NCBI GenBank assembly: GCA_947166345.1 | Contig: CAMVDU010000025.1 | Coordinates: 1 to 34,904 of the forward strand | Length of the DNA: 34,904 bases | Source of the DNA: an uncultured Prevotellaceae bacterium | Lineage (GTDB): Bacteria; Bacteroidota; Bacteroidia; Bacteroidales; Bacteroidaceae | Direction: 5' to 3' | Shown: one piece after another, positions 1-7,786 of the stretch | Layout of the letters: each line of letters begins with the position of its first letter | How positions within the stretch are numbered: position 1 is the stretch's first letter | Notes under the pieces: model-generated | Databases searched by the model: none | The model's input: the letters and a program-made list of their open reading frames with translations, nothing else | Told to the model about the DNA's origin: nothing | Program-made: the position numbers and the translations under genes

Positions 1-339
1 GAAGATACAGCCGAGTCCTATCTGCTTACAAGCGTACGAAACCGATGTCTGAACGTGATTCGTAGCCGACAGATACAGGAACGGGTGGAACACCTCTACT
101 TGCTTGACCTCGACACGACCATCACACCGACGGAACGGTTAGAAGAAGAACTGGAAGCCCTATATAAAGGCATAGACCAATTAGAGCCACCCGTTTGTCG
201 CGACATCATCATGCAGCATTTCCGCGATGGTATCACCTTCAAGGAGATTGCCAATCGTCTGGGCGTCAGCGAAACCACCGTCTATAAGCATCTGCGCCGT
301 GCGCTTAATCAATTACGTACACAACTTAAAAAACAATGA
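1..339 (+). CDS. ECF RNA polymerase sigma factor, 5' partial
   Basis: The reading frame is open from base 1, so the N-terminus (region 2, promoter -10 recognition) lies outside the window. The visible 112 codons start in the region 2/4 linker (DTAESYLLTSVRNRCLN, typical of Bacteroidota FecI-like sigma factors) and contain a complete region 4. There the segment QLEPPVCRDIIMQHF is followed by the helix-turn-helix FKEIANRLGVSETTVYKHL, which binds the -35 element. A GTG at 55 is internal and is not the true start. The anti-sigma gene begins 4 nt after the stop and a receptor gene follows, the classic arrangement of a cell-surface signalling cassette. The family assignment is firm; the signal sensed is unknown. 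Confidence 0.9.
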   Translation, partial: EDTAESYLLTSVRNRCLNVIRSRQIQERVEHLYLLDLDTTITPTERLEEELEALYKGIDQLEPPVCRDIIMQHFRDGITFKEIANRLGVSETTVYKHLRRALNQLRTQLKKQ

Positions 340-343
340 GCGT

Positions 344-1051
344 ATGAACAAGACAGATCTTTTGCTCCAAATGATGGAACAGCCCCATCAATACACGGCC
401 GAAGAATGGCAGGAAATCCTTTTGGATGACGAGTGCCGTGAACTCTACACACTGATGTCTATGACGCAGAGTGCCGTTGATGCTGCACGTTCTGACAAGG
501 AAGTCACCGACGAGATGATAGATGGAGAATGGCAGAGATTAAATGAAAAGGCAATAGTGCGCTCGGCCGAAGAACGCTTGCTACCGGAGGGACGCAAGAA
601 TAGTGAAAAATTTGCTACCGCATCACCAGTGGCAAAGTCCCATTCTTCACTTATGAAGATAGCAGCCTCTTTTATCGGAGTATTGCTTGTGTCAGGTATT
701 GCCTTTGCTGCCATTCAGATTGTAAAACACACCAAGCAGGATACACCAAAGACTGAGGAGGTCATCAACACTCCAAAGCCCGCAAACGTTACTCCAACCA
801 ATACGCTGACCACTGATACCATCGCAACACCGCAGCCCGTCATCTATGACAACGTGTCATTGGAAAAGATGCTGCTAGAGATAGCTGCCCATTATGATGT
901 CAATGTCACGTTTGTCAATGACGAAGCCCGACAGCTCCGTTTCCGTTTCGTGTGGCATCCGCAGAAGGGCATCAATCAAGTTGTCAACGACCTCAACCAG
1001 TTCGAGCGTCTGACCGTTACGCTGAACGATAACCAGATTACCGTAAAATAG
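344..1051 (+). CDS. Compact anti-sigma factor with C-terminal DUF4974/STN-like domain
   Basis: A protein of 235 aa. The ATG at 344, 4 nt after the sigma factor stop, is preferred over the in-frame upstream start at 227, which would lie inside the sigma gene. Residues 1-100 are hydrophilic and probably bind the sigma factor in the cytoplasm. One membrane helix follows (about 104-123, KIAASFIGVLLVSGIAFAAI), then a Thr/Pro-rich periplasmic linker. A C-terminal domain (about 168-235, from YDNVSLEKMLLEIAAHY) resembles DUF4974 of Bacteroidota FecR proteins. The central FecR domain usually found in this family is not visible, so the protein is shorter than typical. The likely role is holding the upstream sigma factor until the receptor signals. 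The N-terminal assignment rests on context more than on motif. Confidence 0.8.
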   Translation: MNKTDLLLQMMEQPHQYTAEEWQEILLDDECRELYTLMSMTQSAVDAARSDKEVTDEMIDGEWQRLNEKAIVRSAEERLLPEGRKNSEKFATASPVAKSHSSLMKIAASFIGVLLVSGIAFAAIQIVKHTKQDTPKTEEVINTPKPANVTPTNTLTTDTIATPQPVIYDNVSLEKMLLEIAAHYDVNVTFVNDEARQLRFRFVWHPQKGINQVVNDLNQFERLTVTLNDNQITVK

Positions 1052-1060
1052 TCAGCCGCC

Positions 1061-3655
1061 ATGAACAGATATATTACTCTCATCCTTGTCCTGCTGCTGA
1101 CTGTCAGTACACATGCGCAGAAGCGTATATCGCACGAATACAATGACGTATCCCTCTCTGATGCGCTGAGACAACTCAGTGAGCAACAGACTGACTATAC
1201 TATCTACTTCCTCTACAACGAACTGGAAGACTTTCGTATCACTACTACTGTCAAGAACAAGCACCTGCCTGAAGCCATCCAGCAGATGATCGGTTTCTAT
1301 CCCATCCGCGTCAGTACCAGCACCGATAAAGACGGGAAAAAGATTTTCGTTGAGTGCATACAGAAGACAGACCGTCACCTGATGGGAATCATTATTGACG
1401 AACAGGGGCAGCCTTTGGCCTACGCCAACGTTGCAATCCTCAATCCTGTCGACTCTACACAGCTTGGTGGCGGCGTGTCGAATGAGAGCGGCTACTTTGT
1501 GATTCCTACGGAGGCTAACCGCGTCATCGTAAAGTGCAGTTTTGTCGGCTATCGTACCTATTATCATAGCTGCGAAGTAGGTGATATAGGAACTATTCAG
1601 ATGCGACCTGCTGAGTATACGATTAATGGTGTGACGATAGAAGGCACCCATATCATGAACTACGTTGATAAGTCTGTACATACTTTCACCATCGAACAAA
1701 TAGAGCAGGCCCGCAATGTACGCGATCTGCTGGAACACGTTGAAGACCTGAAAGTCAATCCAGTGAGCAATAAGATTCAGCGCATGGACGGCGGCAGTGT
1801 GAAGATACTGATCAATGGCATTGCAGCCTCAGACATTGACCTGAAAGGCATTCCTGCTAATAAGATTTCTAAGGTGGAATACTACAACATTCCGCCTGCC
1901 CGTTATGCTGATGCTGGTGCACTCGTTAACGTGATTACTAAGCGGTTGGATACGGGCATCAATATTGGTATCGAAGCGAGAACAGCCTTTACGACGGGTT
2001 TTACAAACGATGAGGCTTACCTGAACCTGACCTCTGGCAACCATCAGCTTTCACTCTCCTATACATTCAGCCTACGAGACTATACGAAGCGCTTTGGCGA
2101 ACAGACTTACAACTATACTCTGGAAAACAATATTCCAGACGGCACTGCAAAAGTCCCTACAGCTTATTGCAACTATCAAAAACAGACACACGACAAATTT
2201 GGCTACACATGGAACGATCCTGTTATCAAATATACCTATAACAAGCCTGATGACTTAGCAGTACAAATAGTAGCAACACCCCACTTCAATCACATTCATA
2301 GCGATGGACAGAGTAATATCCAAGACAATTCATCACATACTGCTTCCATAGAAGGAAAGGGCGATTTCGGCAGCCGTATGAGTACTTTTGGACCGAGCCT
2401 GAACGTATATGTCCAGAAAACGCTACCTAAGAATCAGGAGCTTTCGATAGACCTCGTTGGCACCTATTATCACAACAACAGCAAGAACTGGGATGAGGAG
2501 AGGGCTGTAACAGATGGCGAGATATGGCTGGCGGACAACCAAGAGCAGCAGAACAACAAGTACTCCTTCATCGGTGAATTGGCATATACGAAGAAATGGG
2601 GGAAGAGTAGCCTTAGCCTGGGCTATCGTGGCTCGTTTGGACGCTCGAACGCCACCATTAGCAACGTACTCTCAGACTATAAGGAATATGAATACTCATC
2701 TGCAAGCTATCAGCACTATATGTATGCCGAGTACAGCGGGATCATTGGCAAACTGATGTACCGTATAGGTGCTGGAGCTACTCAGGTTACTCAGGACAAC
2801 ACCGATGCCCACGACACACACTGGCTCTTCACGCCCAAGCTCATCCTGAGTACTAATCTCTCGAAGACTATGAACCTGCAGTGGGTCACTTCATCAAAGT
2901 CAAATACACCCCCCATATCAGGACTCAGCAATAATGCAAGCCTTGTCATTCCTCGTGTGCTAAGCATTGGCAACCCCTATCTGAAGAGCTATAACACCTA
3001 TGAGTCAGAACTTATCCACAAATGGAACCTCGGTTGGCTACAGACCCAGATCTCATTGAGCTATAATTACACAGACGCTCCTATCAACCGTTATTACACA
3101 CAGCAAGAGATTAATGGTCAGCAATATATCGTTGGTACGAACGAGAATGCTAACTATAGCAGCGAACTGGGCGGATCATACCAACTGGTATTCAGTCCCT
3201 TAAAGAGCCAGATATTGACGCTGACTTTGCGAGGCTATGTCACTCGACAGACCGTCAGTAGCCCTATTATCGGACACTACCATCACACGTGGACACCACT
3301 CTACTTTGTTGTGCAGTTCAGAAAGGGTAACTGGGGAGCTACCTATGTGGGAAATATTGTATCAAAACGTCTCAACGGCTCTACACTGGATGCTGGGGAG
3401 AACCAGTCATACCTGCAGGTTTACTGGCAGAAGAAGAATTGGCGCATCTTTGCTGCAGACTATTGGCTCTTCACCCGATCCCGTTATTCAGGCTACAGCA
3501 TGCCGACAAGCATTCTGCAAAGTACGTACAAGACCTGGATTGATGATAACAAGTCGATGCTTGTCCTCGGCTTTAGTTACGATTTCTCCACAGGAAAGGA
3601 ACTCAAGATTAATCGTAAACTCCAAAACAAGGATTCTGACACAGGAAGTTTCTGA
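1061..3655 (+). CDS. TonB-dependent-receptor-like outer membrane protein with STN and carboxypeptidase-regulatory domains
   Basis: A protein of 864 aa beginning 9 nt after the anti-sigma stop. The signal peptide is MNRYITLILVLLLTVSTHAQ. It is followed by an STN-type domain (about 28-100, SLSDALRQLSEQ), a carboxypeptidase-regulatory-like beta-sandwich (about 107-190, MGIIIDEQGQPLAYANVAIL), a plug region (about 195-295, GSVKILINGIAASDIDLKGI) and a long beta-barrel ending in Phe. The layout fits the OMP_b-brl_3 group of SusC-like receptors, and the STN domain suggests it signals to the adjacent anti-sigma factor. No SusD gene follows, so the substrate is probably not a classical SusCD glycan; it could be a metal chelate, peptide or other ligand. 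The family is confident, the ligand unknown. Confidence 0.85.
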   Translation: MNRYITLILVLLLTVSTHAQKRISHEYNDVSLSDALRQLSEQQTDYTIYFLYNELEDFRITTTVKNKHLPEAIQQMIGFYPIRVSTSTDKDGKKIFVECIQKTDRHLMGIIIDEQGQPLAYANVAILNPVDSTQLGGGVSNESGYFVIPTEANRVIVKCSFVGYRTYYHSCEVGDIGTIQMRPAEYTINGVTIEGTHIMNYVDKSVHTFTIEQIEQARNVRDLLEHVEDLKVNPVSNKIQRMDGGSVKILINGIAASDIDLKGIPANKISKVEYYNIPPARYADAGALVNVITKRLDTGINIGIEARTAFTTGFTNDEAYLNLTSGNHQLSLSYTFSLRDYTKRFGEQTYNYTLENNIPDGTAKVPTAYCNYQKQTHDKFGYTWNDPVIKYTYNKPDDLAVQIVATPHFNHIHSDGQSNIQDNSSHTASIEGKGDFGSRMSTFGPSLNVYVQKTLPKNQELSIDLVGTYYHNNSKNWDEERAVTDGEIWLADNQEQQNNKYSFIGELAYTKKWGKSSLSLGYRGSFGRSNATISNVLSDYKEYEYSSASYQHYMYAEYSGIIGKLMYRIGAGATQVTQDNTDAHDTHWLFTPKLILSTNLSKTMNLQWVTSSKSNTPPISGLSNNASLVIPRVLSIGNPYLKSYNTYESELIHKWNLGWLQTQISLSYNYTDAPINRYYTQQEINGQQYIVGTNENANYSSELGGSYQLVFSPLKSQILTLTLRGYVTRQTVSSPIIGHYHHTWTPLYFVVQFRKGNWGATYVGNIVSKRLNGSTLDAGENQSYLQVYWQKKNWRIFAADYWLFTRSRYSGYSMPTSILQSTYKTWIDDNKSMLVLGFSYDFSTGKELKINRKLQNKDSDTGSF

Positions 3656-3673
3656 TCTGCACGAATTAAGAAA

Positions 3674-3697
3674 ATACACAAAAGGGACTATTTGTGT
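3674..3697 (+). terminator. Hairpin after the receptor gene
   Basis: The arms ACACAAA and TTTGTGT close an 8-nt loop, about 20 nt after the receptor stop. It may end the sigma/anti-sigma/receptor transcript, although no clear U-tract follows. Sixteen bases of it (3674-3689) recur inverted at 4935-4950, so it may instead be a repeat module. Confidence 0.4.
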
Positions 3698-3710
3698 AAA
3701 TAATTCGACC

Positions 3711-3796
3711 CATTTTTGACATTTACTACTTTCAAAAAATCTCCGCTTCCAGAGTGTTTACAGTGGAAGCGGAAGATTTTGCTTAAAATGTCAAAA
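3711..3796. repeat. Palindromic MITE-like element, copy A
   Basis: An 83-bp unit (3714-3796) has near-perfect terminal inverted repeats, TTTTGACATTT at the left and AAATGTCAAAA at the right. Its core hairpin pairs CTCCGCTTCCA with TGGAAGCGGA around a 12-nt loop. Bases 3711-3768 are identical, in inverted orientation, to 5011-5068. I saw no target-site duplication, so mobility is inferred. Confidence 0.75.
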
Positions 3797-3878
3797 GTGG
3801 GGATTAGAATTGCATTATTAGAGGAACGATACGTTGACAGTCCAGATGAGGAGGACTAATAGCCCGCGCATGTTTAGA

Positions 3879-3895
3879 GCCCCTTGATAAGGGGC
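3879..3895 (-). terminator. GC-rich stem-loop downstream of the smalltalk gene
   Basis: GCCCCTT and AAGGGGC pair around a 3-nt loop, 18 nt beyond the smalltalk stop on the minus strand. The stem is a perfect 7 bp but no strong U-tract follows, so terminator function is likely rather than certain. Confidence 0.45.
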
Positions 3896-3912
3896 GGCTA
3901 TAATGCAGGGAT

Positions 3913-4008
3913 TCAACCCATACATGCAGATGTACTAATTGTAGTCAGTATTGCGGTGATGATAGTGACGGCCAGCTCCAGCACCCGCTTCCAAGGGAAT
4001 GATTTCAT
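3913..4008 (-). CDS. Smalltalk-type membrane miniprotein (31 aa)
   Basis: A 31-aa protein starting MKSFPWKRVLELAVTIITAI and ending TSACMG. This matches the pattern of the Bacteroidota smalltalk family: a basic and aromatic start, a single hydrophobic helix (about 11-27) and a Cys-Met end. The function of the family is not known to me; members are often found near an HU-like DNA-binding protein and an amidase gene, and neither is visible here. A longer in-frame reading (to 4260) only translates the tandem repeat upstream and is rejected. The gene stands alone on the minus strand in a 1.4 kb spacer, with a good promoter about 310 nt upstream and a GC-rich stem-loop just after the stop. Confidence 0.7.
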   Translation of the reverse strand: MKSFPWKRVLELAVTIITAILTTISTSACMG

Positions 4009-4025
4009 AGTTGTTAAGTTTTTAA

Positions 4026-4173
4026 GTTGATAAGTTGTTGCGTTTTTGAGTTGATAAGTTGATGAGTTTTTGAGTTGATAAGTTGATGAGTTTTTGAGTT
4101 GATAAGTTGATAAGTTGATGAGTTTTTGAGTTGATAAGTTGATGAGTTTTTGAGTTGATAAGTTGATGAGTTT
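4026..4173. repeat. 24-nt direct tandem repeat in the smalltalk leader
   Basis: Six copies of a 24-nt unit made of GTTGATAA, GTTGATGA and GTTTTTGA. One copy has an extra GTTGATAA (4106-4113), the first copy has two substitutions, and the last decays into GGAGTTTAG repeats up to about 4208. The 24-nt and 8-nt periods suggest slipped-strand growth. No unique spacers separate the copies, so this is not a CRISPR array. Confidence 0.9.
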
Positions 4174-4266
4174 AAGGAGTTTAGGAGTTTCGGAGTTTAG
4201 GAGTTTAGACGATAGACTTGCAGGCCTCTGCAGCGGCAGCATTATTCTCGTCTTGGTCAAAAAACT

Positions 4267-4310
4267 CGTCTTCTCGTTCTCTCGTCAAAATCCTCGTTCT
4301 CTCGTCTCAC
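4267..4310 (-). repeat. CTCGTTCTCTCGTC-type leader repeat shared with trxB
   Basis: Bases 4267-4290 are identical over 24 nt to 21527-21550. The stretch consists of short variants of TCTCGT and CTCGTC. In both places it lies directly downstream of a minus-strand promoter, so it would form the start of the mRNA leader. Confidence 0.7.
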
Positions 4311-4314
4311 AATG

Positions 4315-4346
4315 CAAAGGTACTCACGTTTTGCCTACCCTGCAAA
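4315..4346 (-). promoter_or_regulatory. Bacteroidota-type promoter for the smalltalk transcript
   Basis: On the minus strand, TTTG (4346-4343) and TACCTTTG (4322-4315) are separated by 20 nt. This matches the -33/-7 consensus of Bacteroidota housekeeping promoters. Transcription would run left through the repeats into the 31-aa gene at 4008. Confidence 0.65.
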
Positions 4347-4681
4347 TCGACCTTGCGAAAACGGGGCTTTTCGCCATTTCTTTACAGATTTTAACACTCG
4401 CGCACACGCGCACCCATAAACGCCGAAAAACACTTTTCGGGCAACGAGACGCTCGGCCCGAGCCGCCGCGCGCCTGTCGGCACTGCACCGAGTTACTCCG
4501 ATACAACTATAGTAACACATCTTGCGTTGCAAGGTGACGCACGGCGCAGTGGGCCGTGACGCTCTCAGTTGAAGAAACGCTATTTTGAGCGAATGGCGAA
4601 GCGCATCGAGATGGTAGTATTTTTTTTTACAAACAAAATGATGAGCTATGAAACAGTGTGCGACCGCCGTGTCTGTGTGTG
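4347..4681. other. Spacer with GC-rich, dyad-containing stretch
   Basis: No convincing gene was found in either strand; the open frames here have no family resemblance. About 4395-4605 is clearly GC-richer than its surroundings, with CG-dense runs and small dyads such as CTCGGCCCGAG at 4453-4463. The rest turns AT-rich near 4620. It could hold a structured RNA or decayed coding sequence; nothing decides between these. Confidence 0.35.
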
Positions 4682-4852
4682 TTGACATTTGACATTTGAC
4701 ATTTTGACATGAAACTATATTTCAGAGAAAGTCGTCTGAAAACAAATATAATATAATATATATATATTATATATATTTGAGGTAATAAGTATAAATAATG
4801 GTTATCTAAAAACTGCTTAATGTCAAAATGTCAAAATGTCAAAATGTCAAAA
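4682..4852. repeat. Inverted arrays of TTTTGACA/TGTCAAAA around an AT-rich palindrome
   Basis: Four TTGACA/TTTTGACA units at 4682-4709 face four exact TGTCAAAA units at 4821-4852. Between them, 4745-4780 is almost pure alternating A/T. The arms could pair over about 28 nt. The 8-mer is the same as the termini of the two 83-bp palindromic elements. Confidence 0.75.
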
Positions 4853-4982
4853 TGTGAAGTAAAGACAAATATTTACAAAGTGATTAATTGGAGCAAAAAT
4901 ATTCCGCTTTTGCTTTGGTGTAAAAGTACACAGAAGTCCCTTTTGTGTATAGAATATGTGGAACGGCGCATGAAACAACTGC

Positions 4983-5068
4983 TGTGGACATTTAGCGTAA
5001 AATTCTCCGTTTCCACTGTAAACACTCTGGAAGCGGAGATTTTTTGAAAGTAGTAAATGTCAAAAATG
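4983..5068. repeat. Palindromic MITE-like element, copy B (inverted)
   Basis: The second copy of the 83-bp element (4983-5065) lies in the opposite orientation to copy A. Fifty-eight bases (5011-5068) are identical to 3711-3768; the far end is more diverged. The core hairpin is retained with one change. It ends 15 nt before the stop of the convergent ABC exporter gene, so it may also act as that gene's terminator. Confidence 0.75.
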
Positions 5069-5082
5069 ATTCATATTGAAAA

Positions 5083-6747
5083 CTACATCTTCAGCACCTG
5101 ACTGCAGTAGGCAACGACGGCCGTGCGATGGGTGACGAAGATGACGGTGCGCTGCTGGTTCTCCAGAAGATTGCTCAGCAGCTGGCGCTCGGTGTCGGCA
5201 TCGAGGGCGCTGGTAGCTTCGTCGAGCAGCAGGATGCTGCCAGGACGCAGCAGGGCGCGGGCAATGGCGATACGCTGGGCCTGTCCTTCCGACAGTCCGC
5301 CACCCTGTTCGGCAAACTCGGTGTCGAGACCGTGGGGCAGTTCGCTGACAAAGTCGGCACAGGCCATCGTCAGGGCAGCGTGCATCTCCTCGTCGGTAGC
5401 CTCGGGATTGCCCAAACGCAGGTTGTCGCGCAGGGTACCACTGAGCAACGTGTTACCTTGCGGCACATAAACGAAGTTGCAGCGGTGGAGGGGGGAGAGG
5501 GGGAAGCTAGAGTCACTAGAATAGATTTCCACGGCACCTTCCTGCGGACGAACGAGGGCCAGCAGCAGACGGATGAGAGTGGTCTTGCCGGCGCCTGTCT
5601 CACCAAGAATCGCCGTACACGAACCTGGACGGAAATTGAACGAGAAATCGTGGATGGTGGGCTGTTGTCCCTCGGCACCATAGTTGAAGGTGACGTGGTC
5701 GAAGCGTATGCCGCAGGGTGCCGCTAAGGCGATGGGGTCGCCCTGCTCCTCCTCGGGTACTTCCTCCAGTTCCATGAGTCGTTCGGTAGCTGTGAAGACG
5801 CTGACGAAGGCTGGTGCCAGACGGGTGATCTCGCGTGCCGGTCCCTGTATGCGATAGACCAGTTGCAGGAAGGCAGTCATAGCACCAAAGGTGATGGTGC
5901 CCTTGCTGAGGCGGATGGCTCCCCAGAGGAAGGCGATGAGATAGCCCAGCGAGAAGCCGAAGTTAAGGAAGAAGTTGCTGGCGACAGAGAATTTCGTGCG
6001 ACTCTTCACCCAGGAGCGTAGCGTGCTCTGTGTGTCGCCCAGACGTCCCAGCATCTGGTCGTCGGCCTCCATCGTCTTTACCAGCATGCGGTGCTGCATG
6101 GTCTCGGTCAGGATGTTCTGCACCTCGCTGTCGCATTGGCGTACCTGACGACTGTAACGGCGCATGTGGGCCACATAGAAACGGCTGGAGATGATGAAGA
6201 CGGGCAAAATGCCTACGGTGGTGACAGCCAGCCATAGGTCCATCTGCATCAAGTAGAAGAAGGCACCGATGAACATGGCCAGGGTGCTGAGCATGGATGG
6301 CAGCGTCTCGGTGAGGAAGGTCACCACATGGCGCACGTCGAGTTCCAGACGGTTGATGATGTCGCCGCTATGCATGGCCTCGCGTCCTCGCCACTCTGAG
6401 CGCAGGAGACGTGCCAGCATCTGCTGCTGCATGCGGTTCTGGGCCTTGATGCCAAGGATGTTCTTGATCCATACGCGTGAGATGCCCAGGGCAAACTCGC
6501 CCAGGATGAGCAGCGCCATCACCGCTACGGCCCAATAGAGCGAACCCTCACGGGCACCAGAAGCCGTGTCGATGGCCCGTTGCATGGCCCATACGCTGAG
6601 CAGACTGAATACTACTCCCAACAGTCCGATGGTGGCATTGAGCGTTGCCTGCAGCCTGTTGCCGCGCAGCACCTGCCACAGCCACTTCGCTATCTGCATT
6701 GTAGAATAGCGACTTTCGGGGATATGGAATAGCTCTTTGAGGGTCAT
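5083..6747 (-). CDS. ABC exporter, fused permease and ATPase
   Basis: A 554-aa half-transporter that would work as a dimer in the inner membrane. An N-terminal six-helix exporter domain (about 20-310) precedes a nucleotide-binding domain. Visible motifs are Walker A GETGAGKT (382-389), a Q-loop (YVPQGN), the signature LSEGQ (485-489), Walker B ILLLDE (505-510) and the switch His at about 540. The layout matches lipid, peptide or drug exporters of the MsbA/LapB type. The ATPase domain is complete, but the C-terminus stops very shortly after the switch His, slightly shorter than usual. It lies downstream of nadK on the same strand with a repeat-filled 92-nt spacer. The substrate cannot be read from sequence. 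Confidence 0.9.
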   Translation of the reverse strand: MTLKELFHIPESRYSTMQIAKWLWQVLRGNRLQATLNATIGLLGVVFSLLSVWAMQRAIDTASGAREGSLYWAVAVMALLILGEFALGISRVWIKNILGIKAQNRMQQQMLARLLRSEWRGREAMHSGDIINRLELDVRHVVTFLTETLPSMLSTLAMFIGAFFYLMQMDLWLAVTTVGILPVFIISSRFYVAHMRRYSRQVRQCDSEVQNILTETMQHRMLVKTMEADDQMLGRLGDTQSTLRSWVKSRTKFSVASNFFLNFGFSLGYLIAFLWGAIRLSKGTITFGAMTAFLQLVYRIQGPAREITRLAPAFVSVFTATERLMELEEVPEEEQGDPIALAAPCGIRFDHVTFNYGAEGQQPTIHDFSFNFRPGSCTAILGETGAGKTTLIRLLLALVRPQEGAVEIYSSDSSFPLSPLHRCNFVYVPQGNTLLSGTLRDNLRLGNPEATDEEMHAALTMACADFVSELPHGLDTEFAEQGGGLSEGQAQRIAIARALLRPGSILLLDEATSALDADTERQLLSNLLENQQRTVIFVTHRTAVVAYCSQVLKM

Positions 6748-6755
6748 TGAGGGGG

Positions 6756-6827
6756 CTTATAGGTCTTATGGGTCTTATGGGTCTTGTGGGTCTTATAGGT
6801 CTTATGGGTCTTATGGGTCTTATGGGG
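6756..6827. repeat. 9-nt tandem repeat between nadK and the ABC exporter
   Basis: Eight units of GGTCTTATG, with two A-for-G changes and one GTG variant, fill most of the 92-nt spacer. The period is a multiple of three, so it creates long open frames (GLM repeats on the plus strand) that are not genes. Confidence 0.9.
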
Positions 6828-6839
6828 CTGGGCGATGGG

Positions 6840-7715
6840 CTATTTTCTGCCGTCGGCGCCCCACATCATCTTGTCACGCAGGGTGCTGAAGTAGTGGGCG
6901 TCCTTGCGCTTCACCACCTTCACCTGATAGGGGGCACGGGACAGGCGCAACGTGGTGCCCTCTGGCAGACTGCAGGAGTGACCGTCGATAGCCACCAGGA
7001 AGGTGTGGCTGCGACTGCTGACCGTCAGCTCGATCTCTGCCGAGTCGGGAATGACGATGGGTCGCACATTGAGCGAGTGGGGGGCTACCGCCGTCAAAGA
7101 AAGAACACCCGTCTGGGGTACGATGATAGGACCGCCGTTAGAGAGCGAGTAGGCCGTCGATCCTGTGGGTGTAGAAACGATGAGACCGTCAGCCTGATAG
7201 GTGGTCAGATAGTTGCCGCCCACCGTCGTGCGGATGGCAATCATCGATGCCGTGTCGCGTTTCAGAATGGCCACATCGTTCAGGGCGCAATTGTAGCCGC
7301 TGATGGGTTCGCCGTCGGTTTCTACCTTGATGAGCACGCGACTCTCCGTCTTGTAGTCGCCTTTGTGAAGGTCGTCCACGCAGGCATTGATCTCCTCGGC
7401 TGTCACATCGGCCAGGAATCCCAAGCGTCCCATGTTGACACCCAGGATGGGCACCTGCTTGTCGCGTACCATACTGGCTGTGCGCAACAGCGTACCGTCG
7501 CCACCCATCGACACGGCGAAGTCGGCTTCGAAGTCGTTGCCGTCGAACGTCGCCGTCACAGCCTCTCGTTCTATCAGGTTGTTTTTCAACAGGAAATCGA
7601 GATACTCTTTCTCGACAATCACCTCGGCATGATGCTTCTTCAGACAGTCAATGAACAGTCGGACGGCAGTGGCCTTCGATTTCTGATAGATATTTCCAAA
7701 TAGTGCAAATCGCAT
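6840..7715 (-). CDS. nadK: NAD kinase
   Basis: A 291-aa enzyme that phosphorylates NAD at the 2' position of its adenosine ribose to make NADP. It carries the signature GGDGT (71-75, Asp73 catalytic), the ALNDVAI motif and the conserved STPTGSTAYSLSNGGPI segment that binds the nucleotide. Length fits bacterial NadK. The ATG at 7715 (MRFALFGN) is preferred to a TTG three codons upstream because the family begins at this strand. It lies between rseP and the ABC exporter on the same strand; the spacer to rseP (71 nt) contains a hairpin repeat, so the two may be only partly co-transcribed. Confidence 0.95.
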   Translation of the reverse strand: MRFALFGNIYQKSKATAVRLFIDCLKKHHAEVIVEKEYLDFLLKNNLIEREAVTATFDGNDFEADFAVSMGGDGTLLRTASMVRDKQVPILGVNMGRLGFLADVTAEEINACVDDLHKGDYKTESRVLIKVETDGEPISGYNCALNDVAILKRDTASMIAIRTTVGGNYLTTYQADGLIVSTPTGSTAYSLSNGGPIIVPQTGVLSLTAVAPHSLNVRPIVIPDSAEIELTVSSRSHTFLVAIDGHSCSLPEGTTLRLSRAPYQVKVVKRKDAHYFSTLRDKMMWGADGRK

Positions 7716-7731
7716 AACTCTCAACTCTCAA

Positions 7732-7770
7732 TTCTTTTAGTCGCTACGCTTTGTAAAAGCGCTAAAGCGA
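7732..7770. repeat. 29-nt intergenic element with hairpin, copy 1
   Basis: Bases 7732-7760 match 19460-19488 in 28 of 29 positions, in the same orientation. Inside, CGCTTT and AAAGCG pair around GTA, and the flanking CGCT/AGCG bases extend the stem. It may act as a terminator for rseP or as a small repeat; neither is proven. Confidence 0.6.
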
Positions 7771-7786
7771 TTACTCATCTTTCATC

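Noticed and set aside
1052..1738. 228-aa open frame antisense to the receptor gene
   Set aside because: It is opposite a convincing outer-membrane receptor and has no motif.
3788..3859. 23-codon open frame MSKVGIRIALLEERYVDSPD...
   Set aside because: It starts inside the repeated AAATGTCAAAA terminus, and I recognise no family. The acidic end is tempting as a remnant of a DNA-binding protein but cannot be supported.
4026..4173. Possible CRISPR array
   Set aside because: The repeats are directly adjacent with no unique spacers, and no cas gene is present.
4820..5047. 75-aa open frame with MSK repeats
   Set aside because: It is the TGTCAAAA array and the 83-bp element in translation.
6747..7703. 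318-aa open frame antisense to nadK
   Set aside because: Its start is translated 9-nt repeat (GLM units) and the rest is the reverse of a convincing nadK.
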